Positions 11,567-24,180 of a stretch of 64,000 nt of DNA are shown here, piece by piece. The notes beneath the pieces are model-generated. The model was not told where the DNA came from, ran no database searches, and saw nothing but the letters and a program-made list of their open reading frames with translations. Made by a program: the position numbers and the translations under genes. Numbering within the stretch: the first letter of the stretch is position 1; every line of letters starts with the position of its first letter. This DNA is from Setophaga petechia. Lineage: Eukaryota; Chordata; Aves; Passeriformes; Parulidae. Where the stretch lies: NCBI GenBank assembly GCA_024362935.1, contig JANCRA010000011.1, forward strand, positions 9,293,501-9,357,500, in the 5' to 3' direction.

Positions 11567-12300
11567 TGTGGTGGGTTGACCCTGGCTGGGTGCCAAATGC
11601 CCCAGAAAGCCAGTTTATCACTCCTCTCTTTAGCTGGGCATGGGAGAATAAATGCAGATGTCTCATGGGTTGATCTAAGGGCAGGGAGAAGCCAGTCACC
11701 AATTACCATCTCAGGCAAAACAGGCTTGACTTAGGGTAAATAATTTAATTTGTTATCAATCAAATCAGAGTAGAGTGATGAGAAATGAACCCTAATCTTA
11801 AAACACCTTTCCTTCACTCATCCCTTTTTTGGGTTCAGCTTCAGTCCCAATGTTCTCTCCTTCTTCCCCTCAGTAGTGCAGTGGGCCAGGGAACAGGGCC
11901 GTGGTCAGTTCATCATACATCTCTGCTGCTCCTTCCTCCTCAGGGAGAGGTCCCCTCACATTCCTCCCCTGCTCCGTGGGCTGCAAGGGCACAGCTGCCT
12001 CACCATGTTCTGCACCACAGGCTGCAGAGGAATCTCCTTCCTCACTGACCCTGCTGTCTGCAGGGCTGTTTCTCTCACATACTCTCATTCCTCTCCTCTC
12101 TCTTGGCTGGCATTTTTTCCCCATCTGAAATATTTTATCCCAGAGGTACTGTCACTGTTGACCTTGGCCAGTGCTGGCTCCATCTCAGAGCCAGCTGCTG
12201 TTTGCCATATTGGACATGGAGGCAGCTTCTGGCAGCTTTTCACAGAATCCACCTCTGTAGTCCCCCTGCTACCAAAATCTTGCCACACAAACCCAGTACA
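11567..12300. mobile_element. Solo LTR of an endogenous retrovirus (internally shortened)
   Basis: Starts TGTGGTGGGTTGACCCTGGC and ends AAACCCAGTACA, the TG...CA ends of an LTR. Its blocks (CACCAATTACCATCTCAGGC, AATCAAATCAGAGTAG, CTTCCTCCTCAGGGAGAGG) match, from memory, an LTR family common in songbirds. Flanking pentamers AGCAG and AGAAG agree at four of five bases, a possible decayed target duplication. No retroviral coding part or second LTR lies nearby, so it is a solo LTR. It lacks several hundred bases of the GC-rich middle seen in the 45.1 kb copy. A TATA-like TATTTAAG cannot be seen here but is present on the minus strand in the other copy, so orientation is left open. Confidence 0.75.
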
Positions 12301-12739
12301 AGAAGATTTATAAAATAGGTTAGTCAGTGGGCAATTACCAAATGAATTCACTTCTAGTGACATAGGGTATGAATTTAGCTTTCTTTGCTATTTTACATGC
12401 TCTTTAGTGATTTAGGATAAACCAAAATGATTTATAAATACACCATGGATATAGGAATAAGAGATTCAGTAAATGAAAGGAGTGAAACTACAAGTTTTGC
12501 TCCAAACCAAACTGTTCTTAGTACAATCACATGTAATCATGTATCTAGAAATAAAGAAGCATAATCCAGTGGACTGTGAGGAAATTGGACTCTTCTCTGA
12601 TTGAAAAGGACATTTGAGTCATATTTAGTATCAATAAATAGTGATGCTGATTGGGTGATGCTGACTATCAATTCCTGGTGCCAAAAGGCCTCTTTAAAAT
12701 CCAAAGCATTAGAGAATTGGAATTAAAATCCATTGATTT

Positions 12740-12780
12740 GAGATTGAGTATGAAGAGCAGCACTCTTCATACTCAATCTC
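12740..12780. repeat. Perfect 18-bp inverted repeat with 5-nt loop
   Basis: Arms 12740-12757 (GAGATTGAGTATGAAGAG) and 12763-12780 are exact reverse complements, separated by CAGCA. The right arm touches the 5' end of a CR1 fragment that begins at about 12781. Confidence 0.95.
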
Positions 12781-12855
12781 TGACCCTGCTTGAGCAGAAG
12801 GGTTGGACAAGGTGACCTCCAGAGGTCCCTTCCAACCTTAACTATTCTGGTATTT
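12781..12855 (+). mobile_element. CR1 LINE 3' end
   Basis: Contains GGTTGGACAAGGTGACCTCC, AGAGGTCCCTTCCAACC and TTAACTATTCTGG, the diagnostic 3' tail of avian CR1 retrotransposons in + orientation. Severely 5'-truncated, as is usual for CR1. Confidence 0.9.
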
Positions 12856-14689
12856 GAAGACAGTATTACTTTCTTTGCTCTTGCTGCACAGGTGAAGCAA
12901 TGCTCTGTCTGACTGTAGGAGGATGGTGGTAAATTGGAAAAAAGCACCATGAGAATTATTTGAAAGCCTGGAGAGAAGATTTTCGTGAACAGAATTCACA
13001 TAATATGAAAAGTTAACAAGTTACTTGCTTACTCAAGAGATACCTGCATGAAGGATAAATTTGAGCTCTTTTATCTAGCAGACAGAGATATGACAAGATT
13101 CAGTATTGGCCAACTGAAAATGGGCCAGATCACTTTTAAGATAAAATGTTGCAGGTATTGCCACACACAGTAGGTGATGATTAAAAAGAGCACTGTTGTT
13201 CATGTAAAAGACTTCACTGAGACTGTTTTAAAATCAAACTTGCTTTTTTTCACATAAGTATAGTGTAGCTTGGACAGGGAATATTTTTGGGAAGGAGCAC
13301 ATGATCAGTGATCTGTCCTGGCTGTGGATTGCCCAAGGATATAGAAGCTTCATGCATGTTATCTTCTGAATTTTTTTTCCCTTACTGCCTAATTTGAATA
13401 GAATGATGGCATCTACTTCAAAGGTTTTTGTTAACAGCAAGGGGATCTATTTATTTTGAAAAGCAGAGCAAAGAAGGTTCCATGGTGTCTCACTAATTTC
13501 TTTACTAACTATAGCTGCTTCAGTAGTGGCTCATTGCAGCATACTTAGTGGTCGTAACTTCATTTCTAGAACGGAGCAATTGTGATTAAGAGCAAGCCAT
13601 TTCAATAAAGAATAATAGGCAGACTGCTGAGAAGTGAATGGGGTAATACAAAGAAAGAAGAAACTGCATGCAATTCACATACAAATATGGGCATTTCATA
13701 TTTTATTTTTAACATTGTCCAAAAACATGTATTTGTCTACTACTACTGGAAAAAAATTACTTCATTTGATTGTGCCACCAAGTAACAACTGTTTTCAAAC
13801 TCATTGGATCACAGATACATTTAAGTAAGCAAGAGAAAACACTCTGTACTCTTTGTCTTCTTAAAGACTTTTTTTTCTTGTGTTGAATGGAGAACTTTGA
13901 AGACAAACTTTATAACTAAATCCTCATATAGTATGAAATCTCACATAGTTCCTGAATTTATGAGCTTTGCAAGAACAAATGTTTATCTGATAGCTGCAGA
14001 AACATTTGTCTCAATTTTTATTAAGTTTGAGTAATCTCTGTGGCAAAGAGAAGTATGGAAAACAATTTTTTTTATATATATATATAGCAGAAAAACTTTT
14101 ACAAGCTGCTGTTCTAGCATATTAATGGAGAAATGAACCATTGTGCTTGGTTTCAGCCACCACTTTGTTCTCAGTTTGGAGTTAATATTTTTTGGCTTAA
14201 AATACCTTATTTAATCAAGTTCTCTTCCCCTTTCACATTAATATTGTTTTGACCTTTAACTTACATAAAATGCAGAATTTTTGGTTTGTGCAACTATCTG
14301 AAGTGGTGGCTTCTCATACCTCCATATTCCACCCTTGCTTTTCTCTGTCGTGTGGGGCAGTAGAGGCCTTTCTCAACCATGCTCTATTCTTCCCATCAGA
14401 TAGAGTGTTTATCTTGGAAAAATTTAGAAGCTAAGCCCACTACCTCAGTACTGTATGATTCTCCATTATCTCACTTATTTAAGGTGCCAGTGTGTGGAAT
14501 GGGGAATGCCTTGTTGGCAGTGAATTGAAATAAACTGTGAATTACATTATATTGTTTGTAGTAACCTGAAATGCATTAAAACATCCCTGTAATTTGTAAA
14601 ACATACTTATTTCTTGAAAACATCTGAAAAGAAATTTTTTTGCAACTTTGTGAGTCCTGCTCCATTTTGATTCTGTTGTTTTATTTCAG

Positions 14690-14822
14690 TATCAGCAGAG
14701 ACGTCAGCAAGAAAACATACAGCGTCAAAGCCGAGGAGAGCCCCCTCTTCCTGAGGAGGACATCAATAAGCTTTTTAAACCACCACAACCACCTCCAAGA
14801 ATGGAGTCACTCCTCATTGCAG
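14690..14822 (+). CDS. EIF3H: EIF3H coding exon, fifth in window
   Basis: Reads [44 protein letters not shown] and the first base of a Gly codon, about residues 277-321. It holds the basic, Gln-rich stretch and the proline-rich PPQPPPR segment of the eIF3h C-terminal region. Acceptor TTATTTCAG, donor GTAATG at 14823. 133 bp, in phase with both neighbours. Confidence 0.96.
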
Positions 14823-16855
14823 GTAATGTTTAGCAGTGCTTTCAAATTGCCTTTTAACAGAAGAATGTCTGCTTGGAAAAAAGTACAGTTGTATCCTTTG
14901 AAAGCATTTTAAGTTTTCATTACCTTTGCCATCATGGTATGATATTTTAGTTAGGTGGCATTCCTCATCCTATCCTTGATATTGTAAATTTGACATTTTC
15001 AAGGAGAAATGGAGAAATGCTCCATGGGGCAGGCTTTTTCCATGAATGGGTGTAACTGCCCCCTTCACTGATGCCCCAGCCCCTCCCTCAGCTCCAGAAG
15101 TTCAGGAGCTGTACAGACAAGACTCAGGAATAAGCTCTTTGGGCTGGATCTTCTCATTCAGAGCTGTTGATAGCAGACCCAAGTTATTGATAATATTTAT
15201 AGGTTTAAACTGATTGTTACAGCAGCTGAGAAGGTTTTGTTTTTAATTTCAAATAGAGTGGAGATCATTTCTTTTTTTGTATGGCCAGAGATTTAGGGAA
15301 ACTAGCCCCATATTCTTGCACTGTCAGGAGAGAGAAAATATAAATTGAAATAAAGCATAGCTAGAGATACCACCCCCAGTTTCTTCAGTTCACTGGTGGG
15401 CTGCAGGCATAGCCACTGTCAGTGCCTGTTCTGTGCCTCCTGAAAGGATAAAAACACCTGGGACCTCACAGTGCCAACAGAGAGCTGGCAACCTAGGCGC
15501 CCTGCTAAGTAAAATAAGTTTGGAAAATGTCATGAGAAAGCAAATTGTTTAACTGTAGCAGGCTTTTTGGATCAGATAGCTATCACCTTGTTTTGTACTG
15601 AGAGAAAATTCATAATCCTAGTAATGTTCTGTACATCAAAGAATGCTTTGGCGTTAAAAAAAAAAAGTGGATTTGAATTACTTGAGTTTTGAAGTGACCA
15701 GGAGTTTATTATTTTAATATTTAATAGTTTCACACTGATAATAAGTGCTGTGTTTAGAAGAAAGAATATTCTTGATTTATTACTCCTTACAGTCTTTTAG
15801 AAAACCCTATTGTTTTTATAGTTTTTAGCAGGTACTGAATCCTAGCAGCATTAAAGTATTTAAATATTCAGCTCTAGCAGAGCTTATAAATGCAACTGAA
15901 GAGTGTATATGTGTAGATGTGTTTTTTATGAAAGTGAAAGCTTAGGATGAATCACCCCTTACGAGAGAAGGAATTGAAAACTATTACACTTAAAGGAAAA
16001 GACAGCTTTCAGCCAAAGCACTTTCGTTGTTTGTTCTTTTACCATAGTCAGGGGAAGAATTGAAAGCATCCACTTCAACTTAGATGAAGTAAAGTTTGTG
16101 GATAAAGAATAAAACTTAGGTCTTTGTCTCTTGGGCATTGAGAAACTTCTCAAATAGAGAGTTCTCTGCTTCTCTTTAAATCGAGAGTTTATTGGCCTTC
16201 TAAACAGCCTTAATTTTGATTAAACTGGCTTCAGCTTTTGCTATTCGTAGCTAACAAGGGAAATAACTTGTAGCTGTAGGAGTATAAAAATGCTTTGATG
16301 GGCACATTTGATTTGTAAAGCACTGACAAATCTTCATACCCTGACGATTTTTGAAATAAAGTGAAATATTAGGTAGAAAAAAAGGCTAGCAGAATGTCAG
16401 AGAGGAATGGCACAGTTTTCAGTGTGCTGCTGAAAAATACTTCTTTCAAATATTTTAATAGAGAAGGCATATGCATAAGAACAGAACTGAAATTCAGTCT
16501 TGTAGAATTTTTAGAGCAGCTAAAATGAAGAATTAATGTGATTGAGCTTTCAGTTCAGCAGCAAGAATTGCTTATTGTTTTTATTGTCATATGTATTTTC
16601 AGAAATTGTTTGTAGTGCTGGAAAATTAAGGGTTTTTTCTGAGCATATCAGTTTACCTGTTCTCCTAATTTAGTTTCCAACATATTTGGGCATCCTGAAA
16701 ATATAAAATTCCTAAGTGTGGAGTAGCTGAGCAGAGTTAGTGGTGTTCATATAAATCCTCAGTCATTCATACACATTTGGCTTTTGAAAAACTATTTTCT
16801 GGGGTGCCTTTCTGAATTTCAAAACTGACAAGGGTTTACTCTTTTCTTTTGACAG
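14823..16855 (+). other. EIF3H: EIF3H last intron
   Basis: Donor GTAATG, acceptor TTTCTTTTGACAG. Mostly AT-rich. No gene, RNA or repeat that I can identify, apart from a short A run near 15,655. Confidence 0.85.
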
Positions 16856-16953
16856 GTCAAATTAATACCTACTGCCAGAATATTAAGGAGTTCAATGCAC
16901 AGAACCTGGGCAAGCTTTTTATGGCTCAGGCTCTCCAGGATTACAACAACTGA
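16856..16953 (+). CDS. EIF3H: EIF3H terminal coding exon with stop
   Basis: Completes the split Gly codon and reads [31 protein letters not shown], stop TGA at 16951-16953. This is the conserved C-terminus of eIF3h. It shows that the reading frame is intact to the end and that the gene runs left to right. Acceptor GACAG ends at 16855. Confidence 0.97.
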
Positions 16954-17125
16954 AGAAACTTTGCTGAAGCCGTCAAGAAGAAGTGTAATTTACAGCTTTA
17001 CACTGTTCATGATCATCTTGAAAATTTATTATATTGGGAGGAAAGTCTTGTAAAACAGAATCAATTTGGTTTATGGAGAATTCTCTTATAATAGAAAAAT
17101 AAAGGCACATTTTAATGATATTTTA
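16954..17125 (+). other. EIF3H: EIF3H 3' UTR (approximate end)
   Basis: Short AT-rich stretch after the stop codon. The end is placed about 20 bases beyond the AATAAA hexamer and just before a T/G-rich stretch (TTACTTGTTGG). The true cleavage site needs transcript data. Confidence 0.75.
17098..17103 (+). promoter_or_regulatory. Polyadenylation signal AATAAA of EIF3H
   Basis: Canonical AATAAA 145 bases after the stop codon, followed by a T/G-rich downstream element. A second AATAAA at 17254-17259 could give a slightly longer 3' end. Confidence 0.8.
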
Positions 17126-17573
17126 GTATTTTCTTACTTGTTGGCCGAATTGAACTGGAATTTTCTGTGGTCACTCAGGTTTTATAAATGTTTGGCAGTT
17201 ATTCATGTTTAGTCATAGCAAATAATACAGGTTTTATTTAACTTGGAGTCAGAAATAAAAACAAATATTACAAATGTTCAGTATAACTGACTTAGAGAAG
17301 AAATTTAAGATTTCCCAGTTTTGGTTGAGAAGTTACAACTGCAATGTGCTAGACACTTGGGGCAGTTGCTCATTTTTATTTTAATCTCTTTGGACAGTCT
17401 GGTGCAGTGGTCCTTCTGTATCACAAATGTTTCTTAGACTTCACATTCAGAACATACAAAACCAGTGGGACGTGGAGACAGGTCCCCACCATATTTTGGT
17501 GTGTTCCCATTTCCTCTTGCTGCCACCAGCTGGGTTGAAATCAGAATCTGGAATCAAAAGCTGGAATGAAAAC

Positions 17574-17640
17574 CAGTTAATGGTTGGACTTGGAGATCTT
17601 AAAGGTCTTTTTCAACCTAAGCAATTCTGTGCAATCCAGT
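17574..17640 (+). mobile_element. CR1 LINE 3' end fragment
   Basis: ATGGTTGGACTTGGAGATCT, TAAAGGTCTTTTTCAACC and TAAGCAATTCTGTGCAAT match the 3' tail of avian CR1 in + orientation. The fragment lies about 0.5 kb beyond the EIF3H poly(A) signal. Confidence 0.9.
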
Positions 17641-20600
17641 GATGCTGCTGAATTGTTCATGACAGAAAGTGCAGAAGTAGCTGGAGCAGCCAGTGCGGTG
17701 TAAAAGAGCAGCATCTGCTGGAGCTTTGTCTTGTGGATGAGTCATTATTCCTGAACTTATCTTTTTAGAAGAAAGTTAAAGATTTAGTATACATGGCAAC
17801 TCACACATGTTGCTGTCATGATTTCATCTTTTTTTCCTCTTGAGTTCTTGCATGTTATTGTGTCTTGAATACCAAGAGCGTAAAATAACTGAAGAAGTGT
17901 GGTTTGGTCTTTTAAAATAATATTCTTTAAATATGGACCTAGCATGGAATATTTCAGCCTCTAAGGTGAATATTTTGGAAAGTCATAAGTGTGTGAAACC
18001 TGGGATTTAGACTAAGTACTTAATTCTTTTCCAATCTAAACTATAGTGATTGCAATATTTATGTAGATATACATGCAAATTTTGGTCAGCCCTCACATAT
18101 CTGTCAAATTGCCAGGCTGATATTTTACTTTGGAAACTTTGGGCACCTTTTTTTGTGTTAGCTTTTATACAGTGAAATAAATCAAAGATCACTAAAGGAT
18201 CCTGCTACAGTGCCACATGATTGAGTTTCATTTCCTATACAAAAAATACTCAGACTGTGTTAATTTTTCTAGTTTTCTCTAGCACCAAAATAACCACCAG
18301 GGAACAGAAGTTGGAGCAGATAATTAGGCTAAGATGAGATATTTGAGTGAGAAAAATCGATCTCCTGGATAACTGGAAATAGAAGACTGACTCTGTATGT
18401 GTATGGAAGGAAGTAGCAGTAACATTATACATACTAGGAGGTCTGCAAAGTTAGCAAAACAAATACTTGGAACAGGTTAAAAACAACCTGTGTTTTTTGA
18501 ATTAGTTCTTTAAGATTGAGGATGTAAATGGAGAAAGAAGGCAGTAATATTCTGCACTCAGTGGAATTTTTTTTTTTTTAGCCAGATTGAAAATGTACTA
18601 AATGTCAATTAAAGTCCATTAAGAAGCAAGGAAGACTTCAGTAGAGATTTGTAGCTTCTAAAGGCATAGACCTGTGTCAGAGAGGGAAATGAGATACAAA
18701 AGTATGTGACATGTAAGTAAATTTTGGAGGTAATTTAACTGTTCTGTTCTAAATTACACTTTGGTCTTCTGTCATGGTGGAAATAATTGAGAGGAAGCTT
18801 CTCTGGGAGGCAAGAGGTGGAGTCACTTGAAGGTGTTGACAAGAAAGGAGAGTCAACATCTGTGGAGATTGAAGATTAATAGGGATGGGGCTGTGTCTTC
18901 ATACTGGATTCAGTGTGGACTTTCCCCACTATCTATGTATTTCTGTAGCTTTGCTTTTACATGTTCTTTACCTAATGTAAGTGAGCTGGCAGCTCATTCA
19001 CCACAAGATATGTCCTTTCTATTTCTGACTATTGTAGCACTACCTGTTTTTTCTGCTTTCTTGTCTGTGAAAGGCTTTCCTGTGTACCAGTGAATATGCA
19101 GCGACGTAGTGTCTTTGAGAAATGCGTATAAAGAAGTTAGAGCTTCTTTTTGGTCAGCAAACCATTGCAGAGGCAGGCATGGCCTCTGCCCTGTGGTTCC
19201 CTCTCTGTTACATGTCCACAGGTAACAGAGATTCACACAGGAGACCAAATGTGCACGCAGGGGAAAACCTGCCCTGTGGTTCCCAGTTACACAAACGTGG
19301 TCTGCATCAAGCTGTCATCTCCTGTCAGGCTCCTAACTGTGCAGGTTTGTGTTGGGATAACTGGCTTGTAATTGATTTTTTATTTCTGCAGAACTGTAAT
19401 CCTTGTAAGAGAAAGTGTTACTATGGTATCCATCTCTAATTGGTGTGAATCTTACAGGCTCTTCAAGCTAGATGTGCAAGTCTTTCAAAAGTGACATCTG
19501 AAAGGAGAAAAAAGGGGACAAATATCTTAATTTTGATGCTGGAGAAGAGCAGCATTTCTTCCAGTTGTTTAATACTTAGGATCTTCACCAGTATAGCTGG
19601 TGAGATTTTGCTGTGAGATTTACTGCCTCTGTTCCACTGCTACTTATGAAATGTCTAACTCTACTGATAATTGGAGCAAATGTGGATGTGAAGTGCTGTC
19701 TCCCTTTACCACAGCTCTAGCTCAGGTCCCAGTGCCATGGCTGCCACTTACAGGTGCCCCTTTCCCAGCCCCCTTGTCCTGTGTAGACAAAAAGGCTTTG
19801 CGGGTGAAAGGTGGGGTGGGTGCAGCTTGGTATTGCACAAAGGGGCAGAAATTCCATGCTCTTGTCATTTGAGGTAGTCACAGAAATGGATGGTGCATGC
19901 TTGTACTTGGCTCAAGGCCAAGTGGATCAGGCTAAGTTCAGCATTTCAAACAGTCTGAAATGTGTCTGGTTGGACCAGCACCCCAGTTATACTCAGGACA
20001 AGCCATAGGAAAAGGTGCTAAACTTTGGACCTTCTATTGGTTCAACTAAAAAATAAAATTCTTTAGATACAGTTAACTGCCACAGCTGTTGTCAGAGTCT
20101 AGTTCTTGACGTTAATGTTTAAGGAAAATGGAACTAAATGGGAGAGCTTTTCTGTAATCTGAACATGCTTGATGTGACCTTGCCTTGACATCATGATATG
20201 ATGCACTGTTTCCATTCTCTGTTTGGTATTCTCAAAGTTGGACCAGACTCCATCTAGGCTGTAAAGCATTCTGCTGCTGACTGCCCACATAGAAGAAACA
20301 TAGGGTACTCCCACTCTTCTACTCAGATTATCATGTCCTTTTTTCTTTTTAGCTCCACATGATATTCTTCCAAATACTTAAAACATGTTGGAGGCGTAAT
20401 TTCTACTTCTGTGTGTCCTGTTGAAGTCTGGACATGTATGCAGAGCTGACCAGTGTGGGTATAAGGAGCTACCATGTAAGAATGGGTAGTGTTTGTGCAG
20501 ATGTAAACACGTGCACAGAGGGGCAGAGTAGAGAAGGTCTGAGTGAGGTTGCAGATGTCCTTTTTGGTGCTAGTAAGGATACTCAATGGGATTGGCATTG

Positions 20601-23600
20601 GCAATCAATAGTGCTTGTAAAGGACATTTGACATCTTTGTGTTTATGCTTTTTATACTTTGCAAATTTCTGTGCCCATGCATTCATCTTGTTGGCCTGTA
20701 TTGCTCAGTTTTTTGCCTTCTGACAAATCTCTGATATGACAAATCACAGATGACAATCTGAGGCATCTTTAAGAAGTGAGCACTATTTAATGGTTCTCAC
20801 TTGGCAGCCAAAGGACTCTGAATGCTCTGTTGAGATGTCGTTAGGAGCTGGTGGTGCAAATAATATCCCAGTCAAAATAAGTGCAGTGTGTGCAGCAAGA
20901 GGAATTGAATTGCTGTCCGTAGAACTGTTTCTCATCCGGATTGACAGCCCTGGGGTGAGAGATCCGTCCCTCATGATTTTCCATGCCTGTGTATTTCTCC
21001 CCTTGAATTTTATACGGCCTTTTAATTTTCTTCAGATTTTGCCCACAGCTTGTTGATTTTTAAGCAAAACCAGCATGCTGCTCTAAAACCCATGCCTTCT
21101 GTCATTATATTTACTTTTCCATGAATTCTTCTGGAAAGCTTTGTCTGCAGTTGGAATGACACTTTATATTTTGTGATCTGAACATTCCATTTATGGTGGA
21201 GGTTTGAGTTGCTCAGGTGTCAGGTATGATCCCAAATTCAACCTTCTCATGCCCCTGCACTTCAGCTTGGCGCTGCTCAGGAGATGGTGGTGCTGCTCTT
21301 TGGACTAGTCCAGAGCGACTTGTTCAGAAGCTTTTCATGTCAACTTTACTACTGGAAGAAGGTTTATACAAAGTTGGGCTTGTGTTTTATTTTTGATCTT
21401 TTATTGACAGAACAGATTGCTGTTGACACAACTCATCATATGCTTAACAGTAGTGAACTGTGCAGAGCTGTGGAGGATGTCTAAAAACAACAGCTTTGCA
21501 AAAGGCTCCTTACTGAGAGAAAAGCAAAAGACTCCTTAATAAAAGAAAAGTTAATGTCTTATTCAATTAAAGCGAACATTTATATGTGAGGAAAAATGGC
21601 CAGATCCATTTTACAGTGATATTAAAAGGCATTAGAGTGTCAGTAAAATAAACAAGGAAGAGTAGCAATGTATTCATCCATAAGAAACACAGCTGAAGCC
21701 TTCCAAACTTCATAAGATGAAAAGAATATGTGTAACAAGGATTGCCATTCTGGTTTGAATGATCAATTTATTTAGTCTCTCTCCATTACTGAGGGTGATG
21801 TTGCTTAAATGTCATAGAATACATCGATCTTTTTTTTTTCCCCTTCTGGATTTGACCAATGCATATGTAGTTTTATATATGTCATGTTTTCATTACTCAG
21901 TGTGTGATTTCATCCCTTATCTCTCAGTAAAACTTTTGGAGGTTTTACGGAGGGATAAGGTTTATACCTCAGGTTAGGAAGTTGAAATCTGGTTGAAAGT
22001 TTCAGGAGTCTCATAACACATGAAGGGTTTGCTTGCTTGTGTATCCTGATGTTTGAAAACGAAGCACTTAAATAAGGTTTTCTCTGTCACAGAACTGATT
22101 AAGTTTTTGGTTTTTTTTTGTTCCCATATCTTTCACTTTGCTTCTTTAGTATTAGCACATTTAATTATTAGCTCACAGATTGCATCTAAGGCAGAAAAAC
22201 GTATTATATAACTGCAACTCCCCAGTTGCAATAGACTTGCCTTTTTCAAGATGTGGTAAAAAATGTGCTTGGAAGGGAAGTCCTGACTAATAATGACCAA
22301 TTTACTGGCTAGTAATGACCAATTTATTTTAAAAGTAAGTAGATCAAGGCTAGTCTGTCTTGTAAGAATTTTAACACATGAGCAGTTTCTGTTTTGGACC
22401 AAATGTGTGATTTCCACACAGATAGTTATTTATTTTTTCATTGGGGGAAAAAAAAAACCAACAAAAAAGGCATGATCATATTAATTGCTCTGCAGAAGTC
22501 TGGCAAATCTGTTGTTACTGGCTATGAAGAAAATAGTTTCCAAAATGATTAGCAATTACAAATTCCAGTGATGTTAACAACTTCTTTACATGGACTTTAA
22601 GATCATATTAAAGTTAATTTTTCATGTGACTCCTGAAGTCATGCTGTAAGACATCTAAGTTTCTAGTACTGTTAGGGGGAAAAGCCCTTTCAGTTCATAG
22701 AAGAGTGCTTTCTACAGTTATATATGTGAGCACAAGCAATCATGGACTTGTTTTCTTGTGGCTTTTTGGTCTTAGTTCAACCACAAATAGCTGTTCACAA
22801 TGACTTCTACACACAACTGCCACATCTGATGTTCAGTTCTCTCTGCAGGAGTTTCTCACTAGTGAGTGAGTGCTGGTCCAGCTCCCGTGGCCGTGTGTCC
22901 TGCAGGTCTGCTCGGGACCGTGGCAGCCCAGCCGCTGCTCTGTCTCTAAATGTGCTTGGCCAGGGAGCTTGGGAGGGATCAGAGGAACTAAGAGACGGCG
23001 TGATTGCGTCAGCTCTGCCTCAGAAAAGCTCAACATCATCCTTCATTAATGCTGACACCACCAGCTGTGCACAGCACAGAGTGTGTGCAGGGGAGGCTGT
23101 GCAGATCTACGTTCACAGGGACCACCAGCATCCATCCGGGGCTGGTTGACATGGAGTGCAGTCAAACAAGCTCTTGGGAAGTGAAGAGCTCCCACTCGCA
23201 AATTGATTTTTTGTTAAGACTTCCATGAGCATTTAATTAATCCCTACACTGCAAGGAAATAGGGGGGATACCCAGACATTTTAATTTTATCTATCTGTAG
23301 AAGGGAAATCAGGTAATTTATGAGAGGCTTCTGCATCGAACACCAAACTACTTCCATGGTTGTAAAGTGACTGGTTTTTGTTTTTAAATTACACATGCTG
23401 GCAGAAATGTCAGCATTTGTGGGTGTGAATATTTCTTAATTCATAAGAACTTTCATTAGATCATAGCATTATTAGAAGAGACTCCTTTTGTTTATATATG
23501 GTATGTTTCATCTCTTTTAAAGATGTGGCACGAATCAGGCATCTATCTGAAATTTCTCATCCCCTTCATAGGCAACTGCTGCTTCTTCCTCTCTTTACTC

Positions 23601-23820
23601 TCTTTACTTCCAAACTTTACTTTTCTCTTACAAAATACAGAAGGGCATCCTTGCTGAAGGATGTGAAAGAGGACCTGGGCCATGGGCTTAGCAATCCCAA
23701 AGGAGGAAACCCCCATTCCTGGAGAGAAGCTTGTCCGTGTCTTGTGGCTCACCAGCTGCGAGCTCTGCCTGCCACCAGGCCATAGCAGTGAATGTGCCAC
23801 TCTAGGCACTAGAGTGTCAG

Positions 23821-23876
23821 TAGTGCTGTTGATAGACATGGGTGAATGTAGTGCTGTTGATAGACATGGGTGAATA
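23821..23876. repeat. Tandem duplication, 28-bp unit x2
   Basis: TAGTGCTGTTGATAGACATG followed by GGTGAATG occurs twice head to tail (23821-23848 and 23849-23876), differing only at the last base. A very recent local duplication. Confidence 0.95.
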
Positions 23877-24074
23877 ATGTAGAGGGCAGCTCTTGATTTG
23901 AAACATGTGAGCTGCTTCTGCATTCACATCTGCCTGGCAACATAGATGTGATCCCAACAGGAATCCCATCTAAACCTGGATACAATAGATCCAGATAAAG
24001 GTCCTGCCTGAGAAGGTCCTTGAATCCCAGTGCTTCATTCCTCCAGTACAACAAGTAGCAATTCTCTCTTTTGT

Positions 24075-24180
24075 ATTTTCTGAGTGTAAGCTCCTTAAGA
24101 CAGATGCTGTCATCTGTCATATGCATTTAAAGTACTTCATGTGCTCAATCCAGCCCATGCTCAGCAGGCCCTTGATATCG
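24075..24180 (+). mobile_element. Ancient LINE/SINE tail (L2/CR1-L3 type), tentative
   Basis: CTGAGTGTAAGCTCCTTAAG, ACAGATGCTGTCATCTGT and TGCTCAGCAGGCCCTTGAT follow the order of the old amniote tail CTGTAAGCTCCTTGAGGGCAG, GGACTGT, CAATGGGGCCCTGAT. Highly diverged; subfamily not assignable by eye. Confidence 0.5.

Larger units (their letters stand above)
11440..14689 (+). other. EIF3H: EIF3H intron, fourth in window
   Basis: Contains a solo LTR, an 18-bp perfect hairpin, a CR1 tail and a short TA tract (14,070-14,088), listed separately where informative. The remaining stretch 12,870-14,690 is AT-rich and shows nothing I can name. Confidence 0.85.
17126..24074. other. Intergenic sequence downstream of EIF3H
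   Basis: AT-rich single-copy-looking DNA. Apart from a CR1 tail near 17.6 kb, a tandem duplication at 23.8 kb and short poly-T runs, I see nothing nameable. Open frames here are short and show no family signature on either strand. Confidence 0.8.

Noticed and set aside
19122..19439. Cys/His-containing frame considered as a zinc-finger remnant
   Set aside because: Cys and His spacing does not fit the C2H2 pattern and there are no repeats of it.
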